A stretch of DNA of 64,000 nt from Roseivivax halotolerans (GCF_900115815.1 NZ_FOXV01000006.1:178967-242966); one strand, 5' to 3'. Positions 1-8,240 are shown, counted from the first letter of the stretch. Notes: a model not told the origin generated them from the sequence alone. Made by a program: numbers and translations.

Positions 1-510
1 AAGCTCCGCCGTCGCAGCGGTGTCGGTGAGCCGCATATCAGTTGAGTGGAAGCCGCGGATGGCCACATCCGCCGGCACGCCGTGACCCGTCCAGGGCGTG
101 CGGCTGTCGCTGTCGACCTCAGCGAGCGCGAAGCCGTCGCCGTCGGGCCCCGCGAAGCGCAGCCTTTCTTGGCCGAAGCGGCTGTCACGGGTGAGGTTGG
201 GAGTGCCAGCGGCAGACAGCCTTTCTTCCCAATAGCCAAGGGCGCCTTTCGGCACGGAAAACACGGTTGTTCCGACCTCTCCGGTACCGGCGCGGCCGCG
301 GCGGGCGTTAGGGAAAGGGAAATAGGTCATGACCGTACCGGGCGTGCCGATCTCGTCACCGTAATAGAGGTGATAAACCTCGGGCGCGTCGAAATTCACC
401 GTCTTCTTGATCCGGCGAAGGCCGAGCGTCTTGGTGAAGAAATCGTTGTTCGTCTGGGCGCCCGATGCCAGCGAGGTGACATGGTGCAGGCCTTGGATGT
501 CCTTGATCAT
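1..510 (-). CDS. VOC/glyoxalase-family ring-cleaving dioxygenase, 3' part cut off by the window
   Basis: Only the first 170 codons are present; the gene reads leftwards off the window. The protein opens MIKDIQGLHHVTSLAS and continues with LGLRRIKKTVNFDAPEVYHL, GDEIGTPGTVMTYFPFP and RRGRAGTG, the first vicinal-oxygen-chelate module of MhqO/LinE-like extradiol dioxygenases. HH at residues 9-10 supplies the first metal ligand of the module. Such enzymes open hydroquinone- or catechol-type rings with Fe(II), but many members only have a stress phenotype, so the substrate is unknown. The ATG at 508-510 follows a GGAGGGAC ribosome site. It lies downstream of phaB on the same strand, but a hairpin at 603-630 separates the two. 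Confidence 0.8.
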   Translation of the reverse strand, partial: MIKDIQGLHHVTSLASGAQTNNDFFTKTLGLRRIKKTVNFDAPEVYHLYYGDEIGTPGTVMTYFPFPNARRGRAGTGEVGTTVFSVPKGALGYWEERLSAAGTPNLTRDSRFGQERLRFAGPDGDGFALAEVDSDSRTPWTGHGVPADVAIRGFHSTDMRLTDTAATAEL

Positions 511-593
511 GGGATGTCCCTCCATCTCTGTTCGCGGCAAAGATAGGCGCGCAGATCTGCGCGTAAATGCGAGTTTACGCGCGACGTCTGTGC

Positions 594-630
594 GAAAAAG
601 CAAGAGCCCCGACCGAGGGGACGGGGCTCT
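594..630 (-). terminator. intrinsic terminator after phaB
   Basis: AGAGCCCC and GGGGCTCT form a GC-rich stem (603-610 with 623-630). On the minus strand it is followed by TTGCTTTTT, giving the usual stem plus T-run layout, 32 bases after the phaB stop codon. Confidence 0.7.
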
Positions 631-661
631 TTCGCCCTTGCGGGCGGCATTGCAGCGGAGA

Positions 662-1384
662 TCAGACGAAGAACTGAGCGCCGTTGGCGGAGATCGTCGA
701 GCCGTTGATGAATTGCGAGTCGTCCGAGGCGAGGAAGGTCACGCAGCGCGCGATCTCCTCGGGCTCGCCGAGGCGGCCTGCGGGGATCTGGCCGATGATC
801 GCTTCGCGGACCTTCTCGGGGACGGCCATGACCATTTCTGTCGCGATGTAGCCGGGGCAGATCGCGTTGGCGGTGATGCCCTTGCCCGCGCCTTCCTGCG
901 CCAGCGACTTGACGATGCCGAGATCGCCCGCCTTGGTCGCGGCGTAATTGACCTGCGCGAACTGGCCTTTCTGACCGTTGATCGAGGAGATGACGATGAT
1001 CCGGCCGAAGCCGCGCTCGCGCATGCCCGGCCAGAGCGGGTGGACCGTGTTGAAGACGCCGGTAAGGTTGGTGTCGATGACCTCCTGCCATTGCTGGGGC
1101 GTCATCTTGTGGAAGGGCGCATCGCGGGTGATGCCGGCATTGGCGACGACGACCTCGATCGGGCCGAGATCGGCCTCGACCTGGGCGAGGCCCTCCTTGG
1201 AGCTCTCGTAGTCGGCAACGTTCCACTTGTAGGTCTTGATGCCGGTCTCGTCGGTGAAGGCCTTGGCCTTCTCGTCATTGCCGGCATAGGTCGCCGCAAC
1301 TTCGTAACCTTCGGCTTTCAGCGCTTTCGAAATTGCCGCGCCGATGCCCCGGCTACCGCCAGTGACCAATGCTACACGTCCCAT
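662..1384 (-). CDS. phaB: acetoacetyl-CoA reductase (NADPH), PHB synthesis
   Basis: 240-residue short-chain dehydrogenase that reduces acetoacetyl-CoA to (R)-3-hydroxybutyryl-CoA, the monomer for polyhydroxybutyrate and an entry to the ethylmalonyl-CoA pathway. The N-terminal Rossmann glycine motif is TGGSRGIG (residues 8-15), followed by NAG near residue 82. The catalytic set is Ser133/Ser134 (VISSINGQKGQFAQVNYAATK), Tyr147 and Lys151. VVISSINGQKGQFAQ is characteristic of PhaB rather than FabG. Length is typical. It lies on the same strand as phaA (2347-3522), with a patatin gene between them. Confidence in the reductase call is high; the physiological role comes from phaA linkage. Confidence 0.93.
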   Translation of the reverse strand: MGRVALVTGGSRGIGAAISKALKAEGYEVAATYAGNDEKAKAFTDETGIKTYKWNVADYESSKEGLAQVEADLGPIEVVVANAGITRDAPFHKMTPQQWQEVIDTNLTGVFNTVHPLWPGMRERGFGRIIVISSINGQKGQFAQVNYAATKAGDLGIVKSLAQEGAGKGITANAICPGYIATEMVMAVPEKVREAIIGQIPAGRLGEPEEIARCVTFLASDDSQFINGSTISANGAQFFV

Positions 1385-1464
1385 ATGTCTTCCTCCTCGC
1401 TTGGTAATAGTGTTGCTATCGCGCGCCCCTCACGCGCAACATTATTTCATGTGTCGAGAGACCA

Positions 1465-2310
1465 TCAATCCAGCTTGCCGTCAAGCCACCGCCGCGCATC
1501 GGCCTCGCCCTGCTCCCAGGTCAATCGCAGTTTCTGTGGATCGGTGAAGTCGATCTTGTCGGCGGGTGTCGCCTCGCTCGGTGCGATATAAGTCAGACGA
1601 TCCTCGTCTCGCAGGTTCCGGTAGCGCCGGGTCAGAAGGATCGTCGTGTCGCCTTCGTCGGGATCGGGCATCGGGGCCTGGTCGGCCATGCCGCCGTCGA
1701 TCACCGGCTTGTCGTCCCATTGTGGCGGCTTGAACACCGGGGGGATCGTCGCCGCTGCGCAGACGAGATGCACGAGCTTGCCCTCGCGTGCGGCCTTGTT
1801 CGCATCGACGAGCGAATAGGTCAGACCCATCTTCTCGGCCCAGCCGAAATGCGGGCTCGACTTGATGTAGAGCTCGGCCTGATAGGCCATCGCCATCGCT
1901 GCGCCCGTCGTGGCCGGCGCCTTCGAAGCGGGCGGATGGGCGATCAGGATCTGCAGCTGCGGACCGTCGGCAATGCGCCGCTCCGCCTCCGCATCGATGG
2001 CGTTCTCGACCACCTTGCAGTAGATTTCCTGATGCGGGGTCAGCCCGCCTTCCTTCTCGTCGAAGAGCGAGTCGGCATTGTGGTTGCGGTGCTGTTCCTC
2101 GAAGGCGGCGCACATCTCGTCATAGAGATCGTGTTCGCGGCCCGAGAGGAACCCCACCGCCGAGAGCGCGCCGCCCGACACGCCGGTGACCCGCTTGGGC
2201 GCGATCTCGTGCTCCTTGCAGACGACCTCGAGAAAGCCGCCCTGCCAGAAGCAGCGCAGACCGCCTCCGGAGAAGACGAGTTGCGTGGGGGGCATGAACG
2301 CGTGCGCCAT
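1465..2310 (-). CDS. patatin-like phospholipase/acyl hydrolase
   Basis: 281 residues. The oxyanion loop is SGGGLRC (14-20), the nucleophile elbow is GVSGG with Ser45, and the catalytic Asp205 sits in VIDGGMADQ, giving the Ser-Asp dyad of patatins. No signal peptide, so a cytoplasmic lipid or ester hydrolase is likely. It lies between phaA and phaB on the same strand; a role on PHB granules or acyl-CoA/lipid turnover is possible but is only inferred from position. The ATG at 2308-2310 is unusual: it directly follows the T-tract of the phaA terminator hairpin and has no room for a ribosome-binding site. The in-frame ATG five codons downstream (MPPTQLVFS) also lacks a clear one. Confidence 0.85.
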   Translation of the reverse strand: MAHAFMPPTQLVFSGGGLRCFWQGGFLEVVCKEHEIAPKRVTGVSGGALSAVGFLSGREHDLYDEMCAAFEEQHRNHNADSLFDEKEGGLTPHQEIYCKVVENAIDAEAERRIADGPQLQILIAHPPASKAPATTGAAMAMAYQAELYIKSSPHFGWAEKMGLTYSLVDANKAAREGKLVHLVCAAATIPPVFKPPQWDDKPVIDGGMADQAPMPDPDEGDTTILLTRRYRNLRDEDRLTYIAPSEATPADKIDFTDPQKLRLTWEQGEADARRWLDGKLD

Positions 2311-2311
2311 G

Positions 2312-2339
2312 AAAAAAGGCGGGGAGTTTGACCCCCGCC
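2312..2339 (-). terminator. phaA terminator abutting the patatin start codon
   Basis: On the minus strand GGCGGGG (2333-2339), an 8-base loop, CCCCGCC (2318-2324), then six T (2312-2317). The next bases are C and the ATG of the patatin gene. The stop of phaA is only 8 bases before the stem. Confidence 0.85.
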
Positions 2340-2346
2340 CGCTCTT

Positions 2347-3522
2347 TCAGTCGCGCTCGACGCAGAGGGCGACGCCCATGCCGCCGCCGATGCAGAGTGT
2401 CGCGAGTCCCTTCTTGGCGTCGCGGCGCTTCATCTCGAAGAGAAGCGTATTCAGAACGCGCGCGCCCGAAGCGCCGATCGGGTGGCCGATGGCGATTGCG
2501 CCTCCGTTGACGTTCACGATCTCGGGGTCCCAGCCCATGTCCTTGTTGACCGCGCAGGCCTGTGCCGCGAAGGCCTCGTTCGCTTCGACGAGATCGAGAT
2601 CTTCCGGTTTCCAGCCTGCCTTCTCGAGCGCCTTGCGCGACGCGTAGATCGGACCGACGCCCATGATCGACGGATCGAGGCCCGCGGTCGCGTAAGACGC
2701 GATGCGCGCCAGCGGCTCGATGCCGCGCTTTTCAGCATTCTCGGCGGTCATCAGAAGCGCGCCGGCAGCACCGTCATTGAGACCCGAGGCGTTGCCCGCG
2801 GTGACGCTGCCATCTTTCGTGAAGGCGGGGCGCAGCTTCTGCATGTTGTCGATGGTCGCGCCGAGGCGGATGTACTCGTCCTTGTCCACCACGATATCGC
2901 CCTTGCGGGTCTTGACCGTGAAGGGGATCACCTCGTCGTCGAAGCGGCCAGCCTTTTGCGCGGCTTCGGCCTTGTTCTGGGAGGCGAGGGCGAATTCGTC
3001 CTGCTGCTCGCGGCTGATCTGCCACTTCTCGGCGACATTCTCGGCAGTCTGGCCCATGTGGTAGCCGTTGAACGCGTCCCAAAGTCCGTCGCGGATCATC
3101 GTGTCGATATACTTGACGTCGCCCATCTTGTGGCCGGCGCGCAGATGCGCCGCATGGGGGCTGAGAGACATGCTTTCCTGACCGCCGGCGCAGATGATCT
3201 CCGCATCACCGAGCATGATGTGCTGCGCGCCGAGCGCAACGGCGCGAAGACCCGAGCCGCAGACCTGGTTGATGCCCCAGGCCGCGCTTCCTTCAGGAAG
3301 GCCAGCGTTAATGTGCGCCTGTCTTGCTGGGTTCTGGCCTTGGGCCGCCGTGAGAACCTGGCCGAGGATCGTCTCCGAGACTTCGGACTTGTCGATGCCC
3401 GCACGCTCCACCAGCGCCTCCAGAACGGCGGCGCCCAGATCGTGGGCCGGAGTGGCGGCGAAACTGCCGTTGAAGCTGCCGACGGCTGTCCGTGCGGCGG
3501 ATGCGATCACGATATTGGTCAT
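2347..3522 (-). CDS. phaA: acetyl-CoA C-acetyltransferase (beta-ketothiolase)
   Basis: 391-residue biosynthetic thiolase condensing two acetyl-CoA to acetoacetyl-CoA. The acylated Cys88 is in NQVCGSG, the catalytic His in [12 protein letters not shown] and the second Cys in LCIGGGMG near the C-terminus, all typical of PhaA/AtoB. An ATG 72 bases further upstream is in frame, but the start at 3520-3522 is preferred: it has AGGAG at a good distance and gives the standard [18 protein letters not shown]-terminus. The product feeds phaB. With mcd at 24.5 kb it places acetyl-CoA in the PHB and ethylmalonyl-CoA routes. Confidence 0.95.
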   Translation of the reverse strand: MTNIVIASAARTAVGSFNGSFAATPAHDLGAAVLEALVERAGIDKSEVSETILGQVLTAAQGQNPARQAHINAGLPEGSAAWGINQVCGSGLRAVALGAQHIMLGDAEIICAGGQESMSLSPHAAHLRAGHKMGDVKYIDTMIRDGLWDAFNGYHMGQTAENVAEKWQISREQQDEFALASQNKAEAAQKAGRFDDEVIPFTVKTRKGDIVVDKDEYIRLGATIDNMQKLRPAFTKDGSVTAGNASGLNDGAAGALLMTAENAEKRGIEPLARIASYATAGLDPSIMGVGPIYASRKALEKAGWKPEDLDLVEANEAFAAQACAVNKDMGWDPEIVNVNGGAIAIGHPIGASGARVLNTLLFEMKRRDAKKGLATLCIGGGMGVALCVERD

Positions 3523-3657
3523 GGCCCATTCTCCTCTCGTGCATGGGTCGCTCGGGCCCGCACCAGAGGCGCACGGGCCGTGCGCGTTGCCCAACTCGTA
3601 TCGGATGCATCCGGGCTCGGCAACAGACCTGCACCACGTGCCAAGGGACTGTTAGCG

Positions 3658-4482
3658 TCAGTCACGGCTGTTTTTCCATGCTGTCGCGCGCCAGGGCGGC
3701 TCGAGCGTGGGCGCGGCGAAGAAATACCCCTGCAGGCAATCGATCCCGGCATCGCGGGCGAAAAGAGCGTCTTCAAGCGTTTCGATGCCTTCCGCGACGG
3801 TGAACAGATCGATCTCCCGTGCCATGGCGAGGATCGCGCGCAGAAGCGATTGCCGGTCAGGATCGGCGCCGACGCCCCTGATGACGGTCCCGTGGACCTT
3901 TATGATGTCGAACGGAAACCGCGTCAGCATGCCCAGATCGCTGGGCCCCTGGCCGAAATTGTCGAGTGTGAAGGAAATGCCGGTCCTCGCGTATCGGTTC
4001 ATGAAATCCCAAACGAGTTCGGGGATGCGCTGTACCGAGGCATCGCGCAGCTCGAGGATCAACCGCTCTGCTATCGTTGGGTCGTCACCGAGGCCCTGCT
4101 CGAGAATACGCGCGTATTTTCTGTAGCCGACGGACCGCGCCGATAGGTTGAGAGCGAGGCGGACGCCCGGATTGCGCGCCAGGATGCCGAGCCCCTCGCT
4201 CAGCACTACGCAATCGAGGGCACGGCCTGCCTCCTCCTCTTCTATGACGCGGATGAAATCGGCGGCGGGCAGGCTGCGGCCATGAGGATCCTGCACGCGG
4301 GCAAGCGCCTCGTGATAGGCGATGCGGTCCTGCGCGGCCGCCTGCACGACCGGCTGGAAGGCGAGCTTGACACGCCGGTGCCGGATCGCGTCCCGCGCCA
4401 GCGCAGGGGCGTCGCGCACCCGCGCCTGAACGGCGACGTCGAGCGCGTTTCGCGGCTGGTCGATATCAGTGAGCCGGGACAT
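3658..4482 (-). CDS. EAL-domain protein, possibly a weak c-di-GMP phosphodiesterase
   Basis: A stand-alone EAL domain of about 274 residues with no GGDEF, PAS or membrane segment. Visible motifs: YHEALARV (the EAL signature), LALNLSARS, LILELRD, TLDNFGQG, DIIKVHG, VAEGIET and CLQGYFF. These keep the Glu, Asn, Glu, Lys, Glu and Gln positions of active enzymes. However, the DDFGTG loop reads DNFGQG, so the second loop-6 Asp is Asn and activity may be reduced. The ATG at 4480-4482 (MSRLTDI) is chosen because GGAG lies 8 bases upstream; an in-frame ATG at 4530 has a poorer site. It is monocistronic, divergent from rpsD. Confidence 0.85.
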   Translation of the reverse strand: MSRLTDIDQPRNALDVAVQARVRDAPALARDAIRHRRVKLAFQPVVQAAAQDRIAYHEALARVQDPHGRSLPAADFIRVIEEEEAGRALDCVVLSEGLGILARNPGVRLALNLSARSVGYRKYARILEQGLGDDPTIAERLILELRDASVQRIPELVWDFMNRYARTGISFTLDNFGQGPSDLGMLTRFPFDIIKVHGTVIRGVGADPDRQSLLRAILAMAREIDLFTVAEGIETLEDALFARDAGIDCLQGYFFAAPTLEPPWRATAWKNSRD

Positions 4483-4613
4483 GCGGCGGACTCCGAAGAC
4501 TGCGGTGTCGCGCCAGATTTCACGCAACATCTTACCGCGGCCCTAACGATACAGCGCGCCACGGCAGGAAAAGCCCGCTCAATGCGATTGAATTCGTTGG
4601 GGCACGGCATGTG

Positions 4614-4641
4614 TTGACTCACGGCCAAAGGCCGATATAAC
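4614..4641 (+). promoter_or_regulatory. sigma-70-type promoter for rpsD
   Basis: TTGACT (4614-4619), 16-base spacer, TATAAC (4636-4641). It is the best consensus match in the upstream region, and gives a leader of about 125 bases before the GTG of rpsD. Confidence 0.65.
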
Positions 4642-4687
4642 CGCGCCTTCATTGGTGTTGGTGGCCCCCGCAAGGGGATGCCTGTCA

Positions 4688-4751
4688 GGGTGCAAAGCAC
4701 CCAGAGGACAACGCCCTTCACAGATGCCGGGCCGACCACCCGTCTGGCATC
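4688..4751 (+). promoter_or_regulatory. structured 5' leader of rpsD
   Basis: Two stem-loops lie between the promoter and the start: GGGTGC-AAA-GCACCC (4688-4702) and GATGCCGGG pairing with CCC and GGCATC (4723-4751, with a four-base bulge). The AAGGAG ribosome site (4759-4764) follows immediately. Ribosomal protein S4 autoregulates through its mRNA in several bacteria, so this could be a feedback site; that function is inferred. Confidence 0.4.
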
Positions 4752-4772
4752 GCATCAGAAGGAGATCAGACG

Positions 4773-5393
4773 GTGACCAAACGCACCTCTGCCAAGTACA
4801 AGCTCGACCGCCGGATGGGCGAAAACATCTGGGGTCGTCCGAAATCCCCGGTCAATCGCCGTGAATACGGCCCCGGCCAGCACGGCCAGCGCCGCAAGGG
4901 CAAGATGTCCGACTTCGGCCTTCAGCTTCGCGCCAAGCAGAAGCTCAAAGGCCATTACGGCGATCTGACAGAGAAGCAGTTCCGCCGCATCTTCGCCGAA
5001 GCCGAGCGTCAGCGCGGCGATACCGGCGAGATCCTCATCGGCCTTCTGGAGCGCCGCCTCGACGCGGTCGTCTACCGCGCGAAGTTCGTGGCGACCGTCT
5101 TTGCCGCGCGCCAGTTCGTGAACCACGGCCACGTCCTCGTGAACGGCCGCAAGGTGAACGTGCCGTCCTACCGCGTGAAGGAAGGTGACGTGATCGAGGT
5201 TCGCGAGAAGTCCAAGCAGCTCGCATCCGTGATCGAAGCCTCCCAGCTGCCCGAGCGCGACGTGCCCGATTACATCGAGGTCGACCACTCCAAGATGACG
5301 GCGACCTATCTGCGTCAGCCGGGCCTTTCGGACGTGCCGTTTGCCGTTCAGATGGAACCGAACCTCGTCATCGAATTCTACGCGCAGAACTGA
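4773..5393 (+). CDS. rpsD: 30S ribosomal protein S4
   Basis: 206-residue primary 16S rRNA-binding protein, N-terminus [20 protein letters not shown], containing the S4 RNA-binding domain ([20 protein letters not shown] and [23 protein letters not shown]) in the middle. The length matches the family. It starts with GTG at 4773, with AAGGAG nine bases upstream. It stands alone, as in other Rhodobacterales where rpsD is outside the alpha operon, with its own promoter, leader and terminator. Confidence 0.98.
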   Translation: MTKRTSAKYKLDRRMGENIWGRPKSPVNRREYGPGQHGQRRKGKMSDFGLQLRAKQKLKGHYGDLTEKQFRRIFAEAERQRGDTGEILIGLLERRLDAVVYRAKFVATVFAARQFVNHGHVLVNGRKVNVPSYRVKEGDVIEVREKSKQLASVIEASQLPERDVPDYIEVDHSKMTATYLRQPGLSDVPFAVQMEPNLVIEFYAQN

Positions 5394-5420
5394 TTTTTCC
5401 GTTCTGCCTCAGCGCATTCG

Positions 5421-5451
5421 AAAGCCGCGTCCCGAGGGGCGCGGCTTTTTT
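5421..5451 (+). terminator. rpsD intrinsic terminator
   Basis: AAAGCCGCG (5421-5429), a short loop, then CGCGGCTTTTTT ending at 5451. Strong stem and T-run 28 bases after the rpsD stop. Confidence 0.9.
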
Positions 5452-5547
5452 GCATTACTCCCGAACGAATTTTTTTCCTCAATCAATTTCCGGAACACAA
5501 ATCTGCAAATTCGGGTTTCTTGTTCATCCAATCGCAGGGAGCCAGTT

Positions 5548-5676
5548 ATGACACCGTTTCTCGTTTTTTGCCTGATGGCGATTACCGTGGTCGCGTCCTT
5601 CGCGACCTGGGGTGCGATCTTGTCGATCGTGGACCGCAAGGCGCGTCTGGCAGAGATCCAGGACATCCGCACCTGA
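5548..5676 (+). CDS. small single-pass membrane protein
   Basis: 42 residues. A hydrophobic helix covers roughly residues 3-28 (MTPFLVFCLMAITVVASF...) and the tail is short and charged (VDRKARLAEIQDIRT). The ATG at 5548 follows CAGGGAG. It has its own terminator at 5698-5725 and is separated from rpsD by that gene's terminator. I do not recognise the family. Support is a good ribosome site, a credible membrane helix and a terminator just after the stop. Confidence 0.6.
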   Translation: MTPFLVFCLMAITVVASFATWGAILSIVDRKARLAEIQDIRT

Positions 5677-5690
5677 TCCCGCCCGGCATC

Positions 5691-5725
5691 AAAAAAACCG
5701 CTCCGGACTCCGGAGCGGTTTTTTT
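5691..5725. terminator. bidirectional terminator between convergent small genes
   Basis: A perfect 9-bp stem CCGCTCCGG-act-CCGGAGCGG (5698-5718), flanked by seven A on the left and seven T on the right. It therefore works for the small membrane protein on plus and the DUF1127 gene on minus. Confidence 0.9.
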
Positions 5726-5745
5726 CATGTCGATCCGACGCGATT

Positions 5746-5958
5746 TCAGGCGAACATGATGTCCCGGAAAACGTGCCGGGCGATATCTTCGCGGCGCAGA
5801 CCGCGCTCGGCGAGCTGTTCATCGGACATGGCGTGCAGGGCCTGTGCCTGTTGCACGCGCCTGTTGTTCTCTCCGATCCAGATCATTCCATCGAGGATGC
5901 GAGCGAAGATGTTCTTGGATTTGCCCGTGCGGTGGGCGTGGATGTCGGCGAATGCCAT
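5746..5958 (-). CDS. DUF1127 (YjiS-like) small protein
   Basis: 70 residues with the arginine-rich C-terminal DUF1127 helix: MSDEQLAERGLRREDIARHVF. Short DUF1127 proteins in Rhodobacterales and Rhizobiales have been tied to RNA turnover and to phosphate and carbon metabolism, partly through direct RNA binding; nothing here narrows the target. The ATG follows GGAGATCC. Basic residues dominate the C-terminal third. Confidence 0.9.
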   Translation of the reverse strand: MAFADIHAHRTGKSKNIFARILDGMIWIGENNRRVQQAQALHAMSDEQLAERGLRREDIARHVFRDIMFA

Positions 5959-6092
5959 TTTGGATCTCCGTGCGGTTATCTACGGTTCGATCCTCCCTTG
6001 GCTTGAGAGATACGCCCGGCCTCTTGAGGCTTCCAGCGCCAGAATGGAAACCCCGCATCCCTCTGGATGCATGGCTCGCGTCGCATGAAAGT

Positions 6093-6116
6093 GGGGGGCA
6101 GCAGATGCCGCCCCCC
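6093..6116 (-). terminator. weak hairpin downstream of the lacI-type gene
   Basis: GGGGGGC and GCCCCCC pair around a 10-base loop, 120 bases past the lacI stop. There is no good T-run, so termination is uncertain. Nothing else is visible in the 275-base gap 5959-6234. Confidence 0.35.
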
Positions 6117-6234
6117 GATAATCGAAACACAGAGAATGAATAGCCGGGTAGGTCGTTCGGAAGTCACGATGCACGTCGGAGCGACCAGGAAACATGGGTT
6201 GGTTACAGCGAGTCGGTGACAGCTGCGTGACGAT

Positions 6235-7266
6235 TCAGCGTTTCTTGAGCGTATCGCCCGGTTTGACGCGGGGCGTCAGTTCCACGATCCGGTCGATCTG
6301 GGCGTCAGGGGTCTCGACAAGGGTCGCGACGATCTTCGCCGCGGCGCGTCCGATCTCGGCGCGGCCGGCATCCATGGTCGCCAGCCGGCGGGGAAGGCCA
6401 TCCAGAAGCTCGACGCCGTTGAACCCGGCCAGCCCGATCTCGCCCGGAATGTCGACGCCCTTCTCGAGCAGGTAGAGCATCCCGCCAGCGCCGATCATGT
6501 CATTGGAATAATAAAGAAAGTCGAGCTCGGGCGTGCGCGCCAGCATGGCTTCGGTCAACTCGCGCCCTTTGGCGAGAGAGGAGCCGCCGGAATAGAACTC
6601 GCGGTCGATGATCTCGACCCCGGCCTTCGCCAGTGTCTCGGTGAACCCTTCGAACCGTTTCCGCGCCCGGTGATCCAGCGGCATCTTCGTGCCCATGAAG
6701 CCGATATTCGTGTAGCCGGCCTTCAGAATCGCCTGCGCCATCTCGCGTCCCGCGCGGCGGTGCGAAATCCCGACCATCGCGTCAATCGGCGTGCCATCGG
6801 TGTCCATGATCTCGACGACGGGAATGCCGGAGGCCGCAAGCATCGCACGCGAGGCGTCGGAATGTTCGAGTCCGGCGATAATGACCGAAGAGGGCCGCCA
6901 GGACAGCATCTCGTAGAGGACGCGCTCTTCCTTCTCGGGCAGGTAATCCGTGACGCCGACGACCGGTTGAAGCTCCGTATCCTCGAGAACCGCGCTGATC
7001 CCCGACATGACCTCCGGAAAGACCATGTTGCGAAGGCTCGGGATGATGACGGCGACGAGGTTGACGCGCTGGCTGGCGAGGGCACCGGCGATCTTGTTGG
7101 GCACGTATCCCAGCGATTTCGCGGCCTCGAGAACCTTCTCGCGGGTCGCCACACTCACGTCGCCCCGATTGCGAAGGACGCGCGAGACCGTCATTTCGGA
7201 GACGCCGGACGCTTCTGAGACGTCGCGCAGGGTCAAGGGTCGCGGGGGTGTCGGCGCCAAGGGCAT
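6235..7266 (-). CDS. LacI-family transcription regulator, GntR/CceR-like
   Basis: 343 residues. The N-terminal helix-turn-helix and hinge read LTLRDVSEASGVSEMTVSRV and YVPNKIAGALASQRVN, typical of the gluconate-repressor branch of LacI. A periplasmic-binding-protein-like effector domain follows from about residue 62 to the end. This branch includes alphaproteobacterial CceR/PckR, which sense 6-phosphogluconate or related sugar acids and control gluconeogenesis, including pckA. That identity is an inference from motif style; no sugar-acid genes adjoin. GCGC-centred repeats upstream of pckA at 29.5 kb could be its sites. The ATG at 7264-7266 follows GAGG. Confidence 0.85.
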   Translation of the reverse strand: MPLAPTPPRPLTLRDVSEASGVSEMTVSRVLRNRGDVSVATREKVLEAAKSLGYVPNKIAGALASQRVNLVAVIIPSLRNMVFPEVMSGISAVLEDTELQPVVGVTDYLPEKEERVLYEMLSWRPSSVIIAGLEHSDASRAMLAASGIPVVEIMDTDGTPIDAMVGISHRRAGREMAQAILKAGYTNIGFMGTKMPLDHRARKRFEGFTETLAKAGVEIIDREFYSGGSSLAKGRELTEAMLARTPELDFLYYSNDMIGAGGMLYLLEKGVDIPGEIGLAGFNGVELLDGLPRRLATMDAGRAEIGRAAAKIVATLVETPDAQIDRIVELTPRVKPGDTLKKR

Positions 7267-7376
7267 GTCCTCATTCTGCCGTGTTGCGAGAAGGTTAGCC
7301 CAAAGCCCGTGCCGGTCACAAGCGGGCTCGTCGACGGGTGACAGCCGCGCGCGGGACGGCTACAAGGCTGGCAAGC

Positions 7377-7453
7377 GGCCCCGTGGCTCAACTGGATAGA
7401 GCAGCCCCCTCCTAAGGGGCAGGTTGCAGGTTCGAATCCTGCCGGGGTCGCCA
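7377..7453 (+). tRNA. tRNA-Arg (anticodon CCT)
   Basis: 77 bases including the encoded CCA. Acceptor GGCCCCG/CGGGGTC, D-arm GCTC/GAGC, anticodon stem GCCCC/GGGGC with loop CTCCTAA (anticodon CCT), T-arm with TTCGAAT. It reads AGG codons. No integrase or duplicated 3' end is seen next to it. Confidence 0.97.
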
Positions 7454-7475
7454 TTCGCCGCCTTGCCCGTCCGCG

Positions 7476-8240
7476 TCAGCGTGGTGTCGCGCCGGGCGCT
7501 CCCGTGGCAGTATCCTTCCTGCAGATATAGGCGATGTCATTCCACATACCGAAATAGGCCATGTCTTGAGCGCTCAGGAGATCTGCAACGGTCAGGGGCT
7601 CAACGTGAAAACCCGCATAGGTGATCCGTTGGGCGATGTCGGTGCCGTAGCGTCGAACGTGATCGAACTGGCCGAAGCGGCGCTTTCTTTCCTCGGGGTC
7701 TGCAAGCGACGTATCCTCGACTGTTGCCGTGGCATCCTGATCGACGGGAACTTGCAGAACGAGCCGCCCGTCCGGTCGCAGGATCCGATAGAGTTCAGCG
7801 AACCCTGCCGCGTCATCGGCCACATGTTCCATGACATGCGAGCAGAGGATCAGATCGAAGCTGTCGCTCGGTGCGTCGATGGCCGTGATATCCCAGTGTC
7901 TGTCGACGCCCGGCGCGGAATAATCGGCGGTGGTCAGGTGGACCGAAACCTTCTGCGCGAGCCACTTCTGCACACCCCAATCCGGGGCGAAAAACAGCAC
8001 CTCGGTGGCCGGTCCCGGATCGCGGGCCAGAAACCGGTCGAGCCAAAGAACGAGCAGCTTGTGACGCGTCGCGGAACCGCAATAGAGGCAGGGTTCCTTG
8101 CGCGCGTGACCGGCCCATCTCTTGGTGCATACCGGGCAATGGAAATGGTCGCCGCGATAGGCAACGGCGCGATATTCCCGCCGCACGATCCGCACAGCGT
8201 CCGAAATCAAGGGAATGTACCTGTAGGGCGACGCCCGCAT
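7476..8240 (-). CDS. SAM-dependent methyltransferase with N-terminal zinc ribbon
   Basis: 254 residues. The N-terminus carries two CxxC pairs (CPVC at 35-38, CLYC at 51-54), a rubredoxin-like zinc knuckle. A class I methyltransferase fold follows: VLFFAPDWGVQKWL in place of the glycine loop, TTADYSAPGVD, DSFDLILCSHVMEHV and LRPDGRLVLQVPV. HVMEH is typical of Methyltransf_11 proteins acting on small molecules or glycans. The C-terminal segment AYFGMWNDIAYICRK closes the domain. Substrate unknown; single gene between a tRNA and a membrane regulator. Confidence 0.8.
   Translation of the reverse strand: MRASPYRYIPLISDAVRIVRREYRAVAYRGDHFHCPVCTKRWAGHARKEPCLYCGSATRHKLLVLWLDRFLARDPGPATEVLFFAPDWGVQKWLAQKVSVHLTTADYSAPGVDRHWDITAIDAPSDSFDLILCSHVMEHVADDAAGFAELYRILRPDGRLVLQVPVDQDATATVEDTSLADPEERKRRFGQFDHVRRYGTDIAQRITYAGFHVEPLTVADLLSAQDMAYFGMWNDIAYICRKDTATGAPGATPR

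Noticed and set aside
7377..7453. tRNA-Arg as attachment site of a genomic island
   Set aside because: No integrase, no duplicated tRNA 3' end and ordinary core-type genes on both sides.
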